Counted from the first letter of the stretch, positions 43,340-52,298 are shown. The stretch: DNA of 64,000 nucleotides from Bradyrhizobium sp. SZCCHNS1050 (GCF_032484785.1 NZ_JAUETR010000001.1:5025501-5089500); one strand, 5' to 3'. Notes: generated by a model from the letters alone, not told the origin. Made by a program: numbers and translations.

Positions 43340-43690
43340 GCGAAAATCGAGGGCGCAGGGAAGGCCGGGTGTCCACCACACCCGCGGCCCCCTGCGACAG
43401 AAAATGCACGGGGCAGGAACCACAGGTGGGCCGAACATGCCGGCCTTCCCTGCGCGATGTTTGACGGCTTATACGTGGTCTCCCTGGTGCGCCGGGCTTG
43501 TTGGCCACCATGATCCGCGCGATGCACTGAGCATCGTCGCGAACGTGATACCAGCGTCGGGGTATCAGGACATCACGACTTCACCGTACGCCACGACATC
43601 ACTCGTCCGCGCAACAAGCGCATGATGCAACGGCGTCCACCGCGGCCTGCCCCACGTATCGTGACGACGCGTACGCCCCTCTTCGCCTGG
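43340..43690 (-). repeat. Dispersed intergenic repeat, copy 2 (inverted)
   Basis: Reverse complement of the element at 26330-26700, with shared blocks GCCGGGCTTGTTGGCCACCA, GTCTCCCTGGTGCGCC, CTTATACG and GGGGTATCAGGAC. It starts about 100 bases after the ridA stop. The rest of the 700-base gap up to 43933 (including 43690-43933) holds no gene that I can support; peptides open across it are from the repeat. Confidence 0.7.
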
Positions 43691-43933
43691 GCAGGTTGGG
43701 CGCAAGCATCGTGGTGATTTGCCCGACGGCACAAGGCCAGCGCGCTGCGACATGGTAACGCGACGGGCAGTCACACAGGACATCACGGTTCGCAGGCATG
43801 TCGCTTCGTTAGTGGAACAATTGTGGTCGTCTGATGATCCTGCCGCCGAATGAACGACTTGGGATCGCCATGTCGCAGACATCAACCTGTTCGAGCGTGA
43901 CGGCGCAGTGGCGGGTGAGAGCAGGGGGCGGAC

Positions 43934-44209
43934 TTGGACTGGAAACTCTTCGTGACGACGGCGCTGGCCGCCGGCATCGGCGCCGCGGCCGGCGCGCTGG
44001 CATTGGCGACGGCCGGGGGCGGCGGCATCGAGCATCAGGCCGACGCCAAGATGCTGGAGATCGGCGTCGCCATCCTGCGCGAGCCGGCGCGGGTGGATGA
44101 CGATCCGATGCGGTCATGGGCCGTGCGGGTGGTCGAGAAGAAGTCGGGTGTGACTTTTACAGATCAGCAGCGCGCGGCGTTGCTGAAGCGGGCCGCGGGG
44201 GGACGGTAG
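43934..44209 (+). CDS. Small membrane-anchored protein of unknown function (TTG start)
   Basis: A 91-residue protein with an N-terminal hydrophobic helix (WKLFVTTALAAGIGAAAGALA) that may anchor it, followed by a helical, charged part (DAKMLEIGVAILREPARVDD and KSGVTFTDQQRAALLKRA). No known domain; I do not recognise it. The start is a TTG with AGGGGG just upstream, and no ATG fits. It is flanked by repeats on both sides. Confidence 0.5.
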   Translation: MDWKLFVTTALAAGIGAAAGALALATAGGGGIEHQADAKMLEIGVAILREPARVDDDPMRSWAVRVVEKKSGVTFTDQQRAALLKRAAGGR

Positions 44210-44220
44210 CTCCGCTCCCG

Positions 44221-44372
44221 GTGCGTAGGGTGGGCAAAGGCGCGCCGTGATCGCGATTGTTTTTTGGCACTGTCTGATCGCGCCGTGCCCGCCGTTGTTC
44301 GCGGACGGTCCGCCGGTGGGCACGCGATCGTGCGGCTTACTCCGCACGACGGCTTTGTCCACCCTACGAACT
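44221..44372. repeat. GTAGGGTGGGCAAAG-type inverted repeat, copy 2
   Basis: Left end GTGCGTAGGGTGGGCAAAGG and right end GGCTTTGTCCACCCTACGAA are inverted; the same pair of ends occurs at 26878-27022. The element directly adjoins another palindromic repeat (44378-44494), and together they fill the 300-base gap before the VWA gene. Confidence 0.65.
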
Positions 44373-44377
44373 TATGG

Positions 44378-44494
44378 CGTCATTGCGAGGAGCGCAGCGA
44401 CGAAGCAATCCAGAGTCGCGCACTCGGCCCTGGATTGCTTCCGCCTTCGCCCGAGAGGGCTTCGGCGGACACCTCGCTGCGCTCGCAATGACGC
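44378..44494. repeat. GCGTCATTGCGAGGAGCGCA-type palindromic repeat
   Basis: Left part GCGTCATTGCGAGGAGCGCA (then GCGACGAAGCAATCCAG) and right part CCTGGATTGCTTCCG ... CTCGCTGCGCTCGCAATGACG are inverted copies around a GC-rich centre. This pattern is very common in genomes of Bradyrhizobium and relatives and supports that origin. Only one copy is in this window. Confidence 0.72.
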
Positions 44495-44511
44495 GTGGGG
44501 AGAGCGGAGTG

Positions 44512-45885
44512 CTACTGATACGCCGAGACGATGTCGCTCACAGCGCGTTCCAATTGCTGAGCTGTCGCGCAGGGGCGGACGACGTTGCAGAAGGTCTGGT
44601 AGCGCGGCATCTCTGAATCGCCCCAGCCCCAGGTCATGCGGCCCTCTGGATTGAGCCAGACCACGCGCTTGGCGCGTTCGGAGATGGCTTTGAGGATGTC
44701 GGCGCGTGGGTCGAGCTTGTTGCTGCGGGCATCACCCAGAATGATCACGGTGGTCTGTGGCGTCACCGACGACATGAACTGCTTCTCGAAATCCACCAGC
44801 GAGGAGCCGTAGTCGGACGAGCCGAAGCCGACCTTGTGCATGATCTCGGCCATGGCCTCCTCGGCCGGCTTCTGCTCAAGGATCTCGCTGACCTCGATCA
44901 GGTGGCCGGAGAACGCGAACGAGCGAACATCGCTGACGACGTCGTGCAGGCTGTGGATCAGCAGCAGGAAGAAATCCGAGACGCGGGCGACGGAGCCCGA
45001 GACGTCGCACAGCGCGACGATCTTCGGGCGGTCGCGGTGCCGGCGCTTCCACGCGGTGAGGAAGGGCACGCTGCCCCAGGCCGCGTTGCGGCGGAGCGTG
45101 CGGCGGACGTCGAGATGGCCGCGGCGCTGGCGCTTGCGCGGCTTCGCATAGCGCTCGCGCAGGCGGCGCGCGATCTGCCGGATCAGCGCCCGCATCTCCG
45201 CGACCTGGCGCGGCTCGATCCGCGACAGCTGCGCGTTGCGCAGGATCTCGTGGCGAAGGTTCTCGGTCTCCTCGCGGCCGTACAGCGCGAGCGACTGCGC
45301 GACCGCATCGCGCACGGTGTCGCGCAGGCCGTCGAGCCCGGCCTGCAGCCGCTCCGCCAACGCCGGATTGGTCTCGGTGAGCCTATCGAGATCGTCGCGC
45401 AGCCGCTGGATCCCCATCGTCTCCAGCATGCGGCTGGAGAACAGGCCGCGCTGGGTGAAGTAGCGGATCTCCGACAGCCCGACGGCGCTGGACGCGTTGG
45501 CGATCGCGGCCGAGATGTCAGCCGTGTTCTGCGCCAGCAGCATCTGGGCAAGAGCGCCGAGCTCCGCGTCCGCCTCACCGCCGATCGGCTCTCCGGATGG
45601 CGGGGCCGACTGGGCCTCATTCGACGCCGCGTCCTGCTGCGTCTCGTCATTCGCCTCGGCCTGCGCCGGATCGACATGGGCGAAGAACAGGTCGAAGCAG
45701 GCGCCGAGGGCCTTCTTCTCGTCCTCGCTCTTGGCGAGCGTCAGCAGCAGGCTGTCGCGCAGCACCGTGCGATCGGCGAGACCGACGCTCGCCACAGCGC
45801 GCATCGCGTCGATGCTCTCGGCCGGCGACACGTGCACGCCGGCGCCGCGCGCCGCCCGAAAGAACCGATGCAGGTTCTCCTGCAT
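44512..45885 (-). CDS. VWA-domain protein of the CoxE type
   Basis: A 457-residue protein with an N-terminal helical half and a C-terminal VWA/CoxE domain; IVALCDVSGSVARVSDFFLLLIH has the MIDAS DxSxS. It is followed by RSFAFSGHLIEVSEIL and TTVIILGDARSNKLDPRADI. CoxE-type proteins work with a MoxR-type AAA ATPase (the upstream gene, 7 nt away) to insert metals or assemble cofactors, for example the Cu/Mo site of CO dehydrogenase. No coxSML genes are in the window, so the client protein is unknown. Transcribed leftward with the ATPase. Confidence 0.87.
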   Translation of the reverse strand: MQENLHRFFRAARGAGVHVSPAESIDAMRAVASVGLADRTVLRDSLLLTLAKSEDEKKALGACFDLFFAHVDPAQAEANDETQQDAASNEAQSAPPSGEPIGGEADAELGALAQMLLAQNTADISAAIANASSAVGLSEIRYFTQRGLFSSRMLETMGIQRLRDDLDRLTETNPALAERLQAGLDGLRDTVRDAVAQSLALYGREETENLRHEILRNAQLSRIEPRQVAEMRALIRQIARRLRERYAKPRKRQRRGHLDVRRTLRRNAAWGSVPFLTAWKRRHRDRPKIVALCDVSGSVARVSDFFLLLIHSLHDVVSDVRSFAFSGHLIEVSEILEQKPAEEAMAEIMHKVGFGSSDYGSSLVDFEKQFMSSVTPQTTVIILGDARSNKLDPRADILKAISERAKRVVWLNPEGRMTWGWGDSEMPRYQTFCNVVRPCATAQQLERAVSDIVSAYQ

Positions 45886-45892
45886 GAGAGCC

Positions 45893-46852
45893 TCACCCGA
45901 AGATGTTCTGGCGCTGCGCCTTGGCGACGAAGGTCGTCACCTGCGGCAGCGCCACCTCGATGTCGGACTCGTATTTCAAGAGCACGTTGAGCGTATCCTT
46001 CACCACGTCATGGCCGAGCTCGGCCGCCTGCAGCAGCACCAGCACGCGCGCCCAGTCGATGGTCTCGCTGACCGACGGCTGCTTCTTCAGGTCGAGCGTT
46101 CTGACGTCGTGGATGAAGGCCACGAGCTGCCGGCGCAGATTCTGCGAGATGCCGGGCACGCGGCTCTCGACGATGCGCTCTTCCAGCCGCTGCTCGGGGA
46201 AGCCGATGTGCAGATGCAGGCAGCGCCGCTTCAGGGCGTCGCCGAGGTTGCGCTCGGAGTTGGAGGTCAGGATCACGGTCGGCGGCTTGGCGGCGGCGAT
46301 GCTGCCGAGCTCGGGGATCGTGACCTGGAAGTCCGAAAGGATCTCCAGCAGCAGCGACTCGAACTCGGCGTCGGACTTGTCGATCTCGTCGATCAGCAGC
46401 ACGCAGCCGTTGGGCTCGAGCAGCGCCTGCAGCAGCGGCCGCGGCTCGACGAACTCCTTGGAAAAGAACACGTCGCCGAAATCGTGCAGCTGGCCGAGCG
46501 CCGCATGCAAGGTCTGAGCGCCGCCGAGCACCTCGCCGAGCTTGTCCTTCAGGATCTGGGTGTAGAGCAGCTGCTTGGCGTATTTCCACTCGTACAGCGC
46601 CTTGGCCTCGTCAAGCCCCTCATAACATTGCAGCCGGATCATCTTGAGGCCGCGCCAGGCGGCGATCGCCTTGGCAAGTTCGGTCTTGCCGACGCCGGCT
46701 GGGCCCTCGACCAGGATCGGCTTGTCGATCGCCTGCGACAGGTACACGGCGGTGGCGATCTGGCGGCTGGCGATATAGCCCTGGGCGGCGAGGCCGGCTT
46801 CGACGGCCGCGATCGAGGCGATGGCTGAAGAGGGGGCCGGGGAATCAGCCAC
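45893..46852 (-). CDS. MoxR-type AAA ATPase (CoxD-like)
   Basis: A 319-residue MoxR-family AAA protein: Walker A GPAGVGKTELAKAIA, ARG-rich region KMIRLQCYEGLDEAKALYEW, Walker B CVLLIDEIDKSDAEFESLLLEIL, sensor VILTSNSERNLGDALKRRCLHLHIG and ARV/sensor-2 region to the end. This family remodels proteins or helps assemble metal enzymes with VWA partners. It is upstream of the CoxE-type gene, 7 nt apart, so they form one operon. The start is an ATG at 46852 at the left edge of a 230-bp gap before tspO. Confidence 0.9.
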   Translation of the reverse strand: MADSPAPSSAIASIAAVEAGLAAQGYIASRQIATAVYLSQAIDKPILVEGPAGVGKTELAKAIAAWRGLKMIRLQCYEGLDEAKALYEWKYAKQLLYTQILKDKLGEVLGGAQTLHAALGQLHDFGDVFFSKEFVEPRPLLQALLEPNGCVLLIDEIDKSDAEFESLLLEILSDFQVTIPELGSIAAAKPPTVILTSNSERNLGDALKRRCLHLHIGFPEQRLEERIVESRVPGISQNLRRQLVAFIHDVRTLDLKKQPSVSETIDWARVLVLLQAAELGHDVVKDTLNVLLKYESDIEVALPQVTTFVAKAQRQNIFG

Positions 46853-47086
46853 TGACGAAACTCCGTTTCCTGGTATCAGGACCCGGCGCAGATGTGATCG
46901 GCGTTCCGGTCCCTGGACGTTGGTGGTCAGGCGAAAACCCTGACTTTTCCTCGCATTGTGTTATGTCCTGGCTACGCGTCCCGGGCAGCCCTGTCCAGTG
47001 CGCGCGTGGGTGCCTCGGCCGCATGGCTGCCGGTCGCCAGCGGACCGGACCGAGAACCTCCTCCTGCAAATCACGCCGAGCGGAAT

Positions 47087-47542
47087 ATGAACCGATCCAT
47101 CCTGCATCTCCTCGTCCTGCTGGTTCTCGTGGTCGGAGGCGGCTGGATCATCGGCGCCTCCAACATGCCCGGCGCCTGGTACGGCTCGCTCAACAAGCCT
47201 TGGTTCACCCCGCCGGGCTGGCTGTTTCCGATCGCCTGGACCGTGCTCTACGTCATGATCGCGGTCGCTGGCTGGCGCACCTATGAGCGGGTCGAAAGCG
47301 GTGCGGTGATGCAGGTGTGGTGGGGACAGCTGGTGCTGAACTTCGCCTGGTCGCCGGTGTTCTTCACCGCGCATCTGATGTGGGTCGCGTTCGCGATCAT
47401 CGCCAGCATGTTCGTGCTGATCGTGACCTTCATCGTGATGCAATGGCGCGAGGACCGGATCGCGGCGCTGCTGTTCGTGCCCTATGCCTGTTGGGTCGCG
47501 TTCGCGTCGGCGCTGAATTTTGCGGTGAACGTGCTGAATTGA
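47087..47542 (+). CDS. tspO: TspO/MBR family protein
   Basis: A 151-residue protein with five hydrophobic helices and the family motifs GASNMPGAWYGSLNKPWFTPPGWLFPIAWTVLYV and VWWGQLVLNFAWSPVFFTAHLMWVAF. TspO proteins bind porphyrins and cholesterol-like ligands in the outer or inner membrane and in alphaproteobacteria link to oxygen/light regulation. It is the lone gene between the MoxR pair and the lig regulator, divergent from the ATPase gene. The ATG 47087 gives a length typical for bacterial TspO (about 150-160). Confidence 0.92.
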   Translation: MNRSILHLLVLLVLVVGGGWIIGASNMPGAWYGSLNKPWFTPPGWLFPIAWTVLYVMIAVAGWRTYERVESGAVMQVWWGQLVLNFAWSPVFFTAHLMWVAFAIIASMFVLIVTFIVMQWREDRIAALLFVPYACWVAFASALNFAVNVLN

Positions 47543-47603
47543 GATGAGGCGGCTGATGGGGAGAAGCTGTCAACAATCGGGTGTGCTGCCGCCGCGTCCT
47601 CCG

Positions 47604-47731
47604 CTGTCGTCCCTGCGAACGCAGGGACCCATACCGCGGACGGCCGATTGTCGGAAAAGACTCCGAGTTGCCTTTCGTGCTCAACAATCAGGGCCGGTGG
47701 TTATGGGTCCCTGCGTTCGCAGGGACGACAG
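47604..47731. repeat. Palindromic element with perfect 30-bp terminal inverted repeats
   Basis: Bases 47604-47633 and 47702-47731 are exact reverse complements (30 of 30), with 68 bases between. Each arm holds its own palindrome CCCTGCGAACGCAGGG. No gene is inside. It lies between tspO and the LysR gene. This is the structure of REP/MITE-like elements; the size and perfect ends suggest recent mobility or selection on the stem-loop. Confidence 0.8.
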
Positions 47732-47788
47732 TCGGGGGTGGGGCGGGCAGCGCGGCAGACTGACGCTTGATGGTCGAGGCGTTCACCC

Positions 47789-48688
47789 ATGAATCTCAAG
47801 CAGCTCGAATATTTCGTGCAGGTCGCCGAGCTCGGCTCGTTCAGCAAGGCCGCGTCCGTGCTCGACGTGGCGCAGCCGGCGCTGTCGCGGCAGGTGCGGG
47901 CGCTGGAATCGGAGTTGAAGCAGCAGCTGTTCGCGCGCAACGGGCGGGGCGTGGCGCTGACTGAGGCCGGCAAGCGGCTGCTCGACCACAGCGTCGGCGT
48001 GCTGCAGCTGGTGGCGCATGCGCGCGAAGATCTCGGCGCCAGCCGCGATGCGCCGGTCGGCCGCGTCACCATCGGCCTGCCACCGAGCATCGCGCGGCAA
48101 TTGACGCTGCCGCTGATCGATCGCTTCCGCAAGGAGTATCCGGCGGCGCGACTGGCCGTCGTCGAGGGGCTGTCGACGCATGTGGTGGAGTGGGTCACCA
48201 CCGGACGCATCGACGTCGGCATGGTCTACAATCCCGAGGCCCAGGCCGGCATCGAGATCACGCCGGTGCTGCAGGAGCCGCTGGCGCTGGTGAGCCATGC
48301 GCCCAAGGGCAAGCGCCGCGTCACCGCGCCGCTGCCGATGGCCGAGCTGTCGCGCTACAGCCTGATCATGCCGGAGCGGGTGCACGCGATGCGGCGCCTG
48401 CTGGAGACGCAGGCGGCGCTCGCCGGGATCAAGCTCGACATCGCCTGGGAGGTGTCGAGCGTGCCCTCGATCATCGATCTCGTCTGCGCCGGCTACGGCC
48501 ACGCCGTGCTGACCCCGAGTGGCGTCGCCGCCTCGGGCCGCGCCAGCGAGCTCGCCATCCGCCCACTGACCGAGCCCGCCCCGACCAGCGTGCTGTGCTT
48601 CGTCACCTCGGCGCACAAGCGCCCGACGCCGCTGGCGCAGCAGACCATCAAGCTGGCGACCGCGCTGATCCGGAAGCTGCCGCGGTAA
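47789..48688 (+). CDS. LysR-family regulator, likely of the lig operon
   Basis: A 299-residue LysR protein: HTH MNLKQLEYFVQVAELGSFSKAA-SVLDVAQPALSRQVRALE with linker helix, then a substrate-binding domain with VGRVTIGLPPSIARQLTLPL and DVGMVYNPEAQAGIE. LysR proteins bind an aromatic or pathway intermediate and activate adjacent genes. It precedes the MFS transporter and lig genes on the same strand, 445 nt away, rather than divergent as in many LysR systems. LigR-type activators of protocatechuate operons respond to protocatechuate/gallate. Target and inducer are inferred from context. Confidence 0.9.
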   Translation: MNLKQLEYFVQVAELGSFSKAASVLDVAQPALSRQVRALESELKQQLFARNGRGVALTEAGKRLLDHSVGVLQLVAHAREDLGASRDAPVGRVTIGLPPSIARQLTLPLIDRFRKEYPAARLAVVEGLSTHVVEWVTTGRIDVGMVYNPEAQAGIEITPVLQEPLALVSHAPKGKRRVTAPLPMAELSRYSLIMPERVHAMRRLLETQAALAGIKLDIAWEVSSVPSIIDLVCAGYGHAVLTPSGVAASGRASELAIRPLTEPAPTSVLCFVTSAHKRPTPLAQQTIKLATALIRKLPR

Positions 48689-48718
48689 CTGAAGCACTCT
48701 GTATCCGCTCTACCGGTG

Positions 48719-48882
48719 CCCACCCTCCCCTGGAGGGGGAGGGTCGCTCGCACGCGAAGCGGGCGAGCGGGGTGGGGTGAAGCCATGGGCACCGGTGCAT
48801 CTGGAGAGATCACCCCACCCCGCCTCACGGCTCGCTTCGCTCCCCGTGAGCCGACCCTCCCCCTCCAGGGGAGGGTGGAGCC
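48719..48882. repeat. GC-rich inverted repeat (CCACCCTCCCCTGGAGGGGG type)
   Basis: The left arm starts CCACCCTCCCCTGGAGGGGG and the right arm ends CCCTCCAGGGGAGGGTGGAG; a second inner pair flanks GGTGGGGTGA/TCACCCCACC. It can form a long stem. It lies 30 bases after the LysR gene and may also stop its transcription. It belongs to the same class of palindromic repeats as 25995-26198. Confidence 0.72.
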
Positions 48883-48929
48883 CGCGGTGTCTGAGCCGTG
48901 CGAAAGCCAACAGCGGAGTTGTTCAGACC

Positions 48930-48990
48930 CATTCTAAAATCAGCATGGCTCATCTGATATCTTATGCCGTTTCAGAATAGCTGATAGAAG
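48930..48990. promoter_or_regulatory. AT-rich promoter region candidate for the lig operon
   Basis: After the repeat the sequence turns AT-rich for about 60 bases and contains the imperfect LysR-type inverted repeat ATCAG-N10-CTGAT (48939-48958). The next gene starts at 49133. It is the best place for the operon promoter, but no defined -35/-10 stands out. Low confidence. Confidence 0.35.
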
Positions 48991-49132
48991 CCCCCGGGCG
49001 CTGGCGCGGGCCGGCGCGCTCGGTCACATACCCGGTCAAGCCGCCGAAGCAGCAGGGCCGATCCCGTCAGGGATCGCGCGCCCTGCGGACCTCGGCCAAC
49101 GCGCCAGAACAGCACCCAAGGAAGCAGAAGCG

Positions 49133-50509
49133 ATGCCAACGACCGCCCGCGTCGACGTCCAGGCCTTTCTCGACGACCACAAGTTCTCCGGCTTCCAGTG
49201 GCTGATCTTCGCGCTCGGCTTCGTCATCGTGCTGCTCGACGGCTTCGACACCGCGGCGATCGGCTTCATCGCGCCGTCGCTCCTGAAGGAGTGGGGCATC
49301 GAGAAATCGGCGCTTGGACCGGTGCTGAGCGCGGCGCTGTTCGGTCTTGCCGGCGGGGCGCTGTTCGCGGGGCCGATCGCCGATCGTCTCGGCCGCAAGC
49401 TGGTGCTGGTCGGCTCCGTGCTGATCTTCGGCATCGCCTGTCTGGCCTCGGCGTTCGCGACCAACCTGACCGAGCTCACCGTGCTCCGCTGCGTCACCGG
49501 CATCGGCCTCGGTGCCGCCATGCCGAATGCCGTGACCCTGCTCAGCGAGTACTGTCCGGGCCGGCTGCGCGCGACCATGACCAACCTGATGTTCTGCGGC
49601 TTTCCGCTTGGGGCGGCCTGCGGCGGCTTCCTCGCGGCGTGGATGATCCCGCAATGGGGCTGGCGCAGCGTGCTGGTGCTCGGCGGCGTCACGCCGCTGG
49701 TGTTGACCGTGCTGCTGATCGCGATCCTGCCGGAGTCGGTGCACTACCTGCTGTCGCGCGGCGCGAGCGTCGAGCGCGTCCGCAAGGTGATGCGCCGGAT
49801 ATCGGCTGCAGCCTCCGATGTCGCCCAGTTCGTGATGCTGGAGCCGGAGCACGCCGAGACCACCCGGCGCGTCAACGCCACCGGCATCGGCATGGTGCTG
49901 TCGCCGGTGCTGCGCGTCGGCTCGGTGATGCTGTGGGTCACCTATTTCATGGGGCTCGTGATCTTCTACTCGCTGATCAACTGGATGCCGATCCTGTTCA
50001 AGGATGTCGGGCTCAACCCGCAGACCGCGACCCTGATCTCGGCGCTGTTCCCGCTCGGCGGCGTCGGCGCGGTGTTCTTTGGCCTGCTGATGGACCGCTT
50101 CAACGCCAACCGCATCGTCGCGGTCGGCTACGCCCTGACCGCGGTGACGATCTTCCTGATCGGGCAGGCGGTCGGGAACATGGGCTTCCTGGTGGTGATC
50201 GTGTTCGCCGCCGGCGTCGTCATGAACACGGCGCAGTCGTCGCTGCCGGCGCTGGCCGCCTCCTTCTATCCGACCCAGGGCCGGGCCACCGGCGTGGCCT
50301 GGATGATGGGCATCGGCCGCTTCGGTGGCATCGCCGGCTCATTCCTGGTCGCCGAGCTGACCGCGCGCCACCTGACCTTCAGCGAGATTTTCACCGTGAT
50401 CGCGGTTCCCGGCTTGATCGCGGCGCTCGCCCTTGTGGTAAAGCAGGTCGTGGGACCGGGAGGCCGCGGCAGCGGCGAGGATGTCGGCTCCGCCGTGGTG
50501 GCGCATTGA
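49133..50509 (+). CDS. Aromatic acid:H+ symporter (MFS, AAHS/PcaK type)
   Basis: A 458-residue MFS protein with about 12 hydrophobic segments. The aromatic acid:H+ symporter motif is VIVLLDGFDTAAIGFIAPSL in helix 1, and the loop 2-3 motif is GPIADRLGRKLVLVG. It imports 4-hydroxybenzoate, protocatechuate or similar acids. The start ATG has AAGGAAG upstream. It heads the lig operon, 49 nt before ligJ. The substrate is most likely protocatechuate or 4-hydroxybenzoate/vanillate. Confidence 0.88.
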   Translation: MPTTARVDVQAFLDDHKFSGFQWLIFALGFVIVLLDGFDTAAIGFIAPSLLKEWGIEKSALGPVLSAALFGLAGGALFAGPIADRLGRKLVLVGSVLIFGIACLASAFATNLTELTVLRCVTGIGLGAAMPNAVTLLSEYCPGRLRATMTNLMFCGFPLGAACGGFLAAWMIPQWGWRSVLVLGGVTPLVLTVLLIAILPESVHYLLSRGASVERVRKVMRRISAAASDVAQFVMLEPEHAETTRRVNATGIGMVLSPVLRVGSVMLWVTYFMGLVIFYSLINWMPILFKDVGLNPQTATLISALFPLGGVGAVFFGLLMDRFNANRIVAVGYALTAVTIFLIGQAVGNMGFLVVIVFAAGVVMNTAQSSLPALAASFYPTQGRATGVAWMMGIGRFGGIAGSFLVAELTARHLTFSEIFTVIAVPGLIAALALVVKQVVGPGGRGSGEDVGSAVVAH

Positions 50510-50557
50510 GCGGCGCGCGCCACCGCAAGACACAGAAGCTTTGAGGGAGAGACTGAC

Positions 50558-51583
50558 GTGATCATCGACGTGCACGGCCATTACACGACGGCCCCGAAGG
50601 CGCTGGAAGAGTGGCGCAACCGGCAGATCGCGGGCATCAGGGATCCCTCCGTCATGCCCAAGGCGTCGGAGCTTTCGATCAGCGACGACGAACTGCGCGA
50701 GAGCATCGAGAGCAACCAGCTCAAGAAGATGAAGGAGCGCGGCAGCGACCTCACCGTGTTCTCGCCGCGCGCGAGCTTCATGGCGCACCACATCGGCGAC
50801 TTCCAGGTGTCCTCGACCTGGGCCGCGATCTGCAACGAGCTGTGCTACCGCGTCAGCAAGCTGTTCCCGGACAATTTCATCGGCGTCGCGATGCTGCCGC
50901 AGTCGCCGGGCGTCGACCCCAAGACCTGCATTCCCGAACTGGAGAAGTGCATCAAGGAGTACGGCTTCGTCGGCATCAACCTCAACCCGGATCCCTCGGG
51001 CGGCCACTGGACCTCGCCGCCGCTGTCGGACCGGCACTGGTATCCGATCTACGAGAAGATGGTCGAGCTCGACATCCCCGCGATGATCCACGTCTCCACC
51101 AGCTGCAACGCCTGCTTCCACACCACGGGCGCGCACTACCTCAACGCCGACACCACGGCGTTCATGCAGTGCCTGACGTCGGACCTGTTCAAGGACTTCC
51201 CGACGTTGAAGTTCCTAATCCCGCATGGCGGCGGCGCGGTGCCGTATCACTGGGGCCGGTTCCGCGGCCTCGCCCAGGAGCTGAAGAAGCCGCTGTTGAA
51301 GGATCACCTGCTCAACAACATCTTCTTCGATACCTGTGTCTATCACCAGCCGGGCATCGACCTGCTCACCGGCGTGATCCCGATCGACAACATCCTGTTC
51401 GCGTCGGAAATGATCGGCGCCGTCCGTGGCATCGACCCGGAGACCGGCTTCTACTACGACGACACCAAGCGCTATATCGAGGCCGCCAAGCTGACCCCCG
51501 AGCAGCGCCACCAGATCTATGAAGGCAATGCACGGCGCGTGTTCCCGCGGCTCGACGCCGCGTTGAAGGCCAAGGGCAAGTAA
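50558..51583 (+). CDS. ligJ: 4-oxalomesaconate hydratase LigJ (amidohydrolase family)
   Basis: A 341-residue amidohydrolase-superfamily protein, the usual LigJ length. Metal site His in MIIDVHGHYTTAPKAL (residues 6 and 8), IGVAMLPQSPGVDPKTCI, GFVGINLNPDPSGGHWTSPPL, IPHGGGAVPYHWGRFRGLA and a C-terminal FASEMIGAVRGIDPETGFYYDD. LigJ hydrates 4-oxalomesaconate to 4-carboxy-4-hydroxy-2-oxoadipate, the step before LigK. The start is a GTG with GAGGGAGAG upstream. It follows the transporter and precedes ligK by 17 nt. Confidence 0.92.
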   Translation: MIIDVHGHYTTAPKALEEWRNRQIAGIRDPSVMPKASELSISDDELRESIESNQLKKMKERGSDLTVFSPRASFMAHHIGDFQVSSTWAAICNELCYRVSKLFPDNFIGVAMLPQSPGVDPKTCIPELEKCIKEYGFVGINLNPDPSGGHWTSPPLSDRHWYPIYEKMVELDIPAMIHVSTSCNACFHTTGAHYLNADTTAFMQCLTSDLFKDFPTLKFLIPHGGGAVPYHWGRFRGLAQELKKPLLKDHLLNNIFFDTCVYHQPGIDLLTGVIPIDNILFASEMIGAVRGIDPETGFYYDDTKRYIEAAKLTPEQRHQIYEGNARRVFPRLDAALKAKGK

Positions 51584-51600
51584 TCTAAAGGGCAGGCGAT

Positions 51601-52296
51601 ATGAGCACCCCCATGAACAATCTCGGCATCGTCAAGACGAAGATCACCCGCGCCGACAAGGCGGCGGTGGAGAAGCTGTCCAAGTTCGGCGTCGCCACCA
51701 TCCACGAGGCGATGGGCCGCGTCGGCCTGATGCAGTGCTACATGCGCCCGATCTATCCGACGGCGAAAATGTGCGGCACGGCCGTCACCGTGCTGCTGCA
51801 GCCCGGCGACAACTGGATGCTGCATGTTGCGGCCGAGCAGATCCAGCCCGGCGACGTCGTCGTCGCCGCCTGCACGGTGGAGAACACCGACGGCTTCTTC
51901 GGCGATTTGCTGGCGACCAGCTTCCGCGCCCGCGGCGCCCAGGGCCTCGTGATCGACGGCGGCGTGCGCGACGTTGCTGATCTGACTGAGATGCAGTTCC
52001 CGGTGTTCTCGCGCGCCATCTCGGCTCGCGGCACCGTCAAGGCCACGCTCGGCTCGGTCAACATCCCGATCGTCTGCGCCGGAGCTGCCGTCAATCCGGG
52101 TGACGTGATCGTCGCCGATGTCGACGGCATCGTCGTGGTGCCGGCCGCGGTCGCCCACCAGGCAGCCGACGCCGCTGCTGCGCGCGAGGCCAACGAGGCC
52201 GACAAGCGCGAGAAGCTCGCGTCCGGCGTGCTCGGCCTCGACATGTACAAGATGCGCGAGCCGCTGGCGAAGGCCGGGCTCAAATACATCGATTGA
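51601..52296 (+). CDS. ligK: 4-carboxy-4-hydroxy-2-oxoadipate aldolase LigK
   Basis: A 231-residue RraA-like aldolase: [21 protein letters not shown], then [28 protein letters not shown], with the Arg and Asp of the active site and the divalent-metal site. The C-terminal part is Ala/Glu-rich. LigK cleaves 4-carboxy-4-hydroxy-2-oxoadipate to pyruvate and oxaloacetate, the last step of the pathway. The order ligJ-ligK is as in Sphingobium. It slightly overlaps or abuts the next gene (TTGA/ATG). Confidence 0.93.
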   Translation: MSTPMNNLGIVKTKITRADKAAVEKLSKFGVATIHEAMGRVGLMQCYMRPIYPTAKMCGTAVTVLLQPGDNWMLHVAAEQIQPGDVVVAACTVENTDGFFGDLLATSFRARGAQGLVIDGGVRDVADLTEMQFPVFSRAISARGTVKATLGSVNIPIVCAGAAVNPGDVIVADVDGIVVVPAAVAHQAADAAAAREANEADKREKLASGVLGLDMYKMREPLAKAGLKYID

Positions 52297-52298
52297 GC

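Noticed and set aside
40303..43527. Open frame of 1074 codons on the minus strand opposite marR, ligase and ridA
   Set aside because: Antisense shadow; it also runs into a repeat element and has no start signal or domain.
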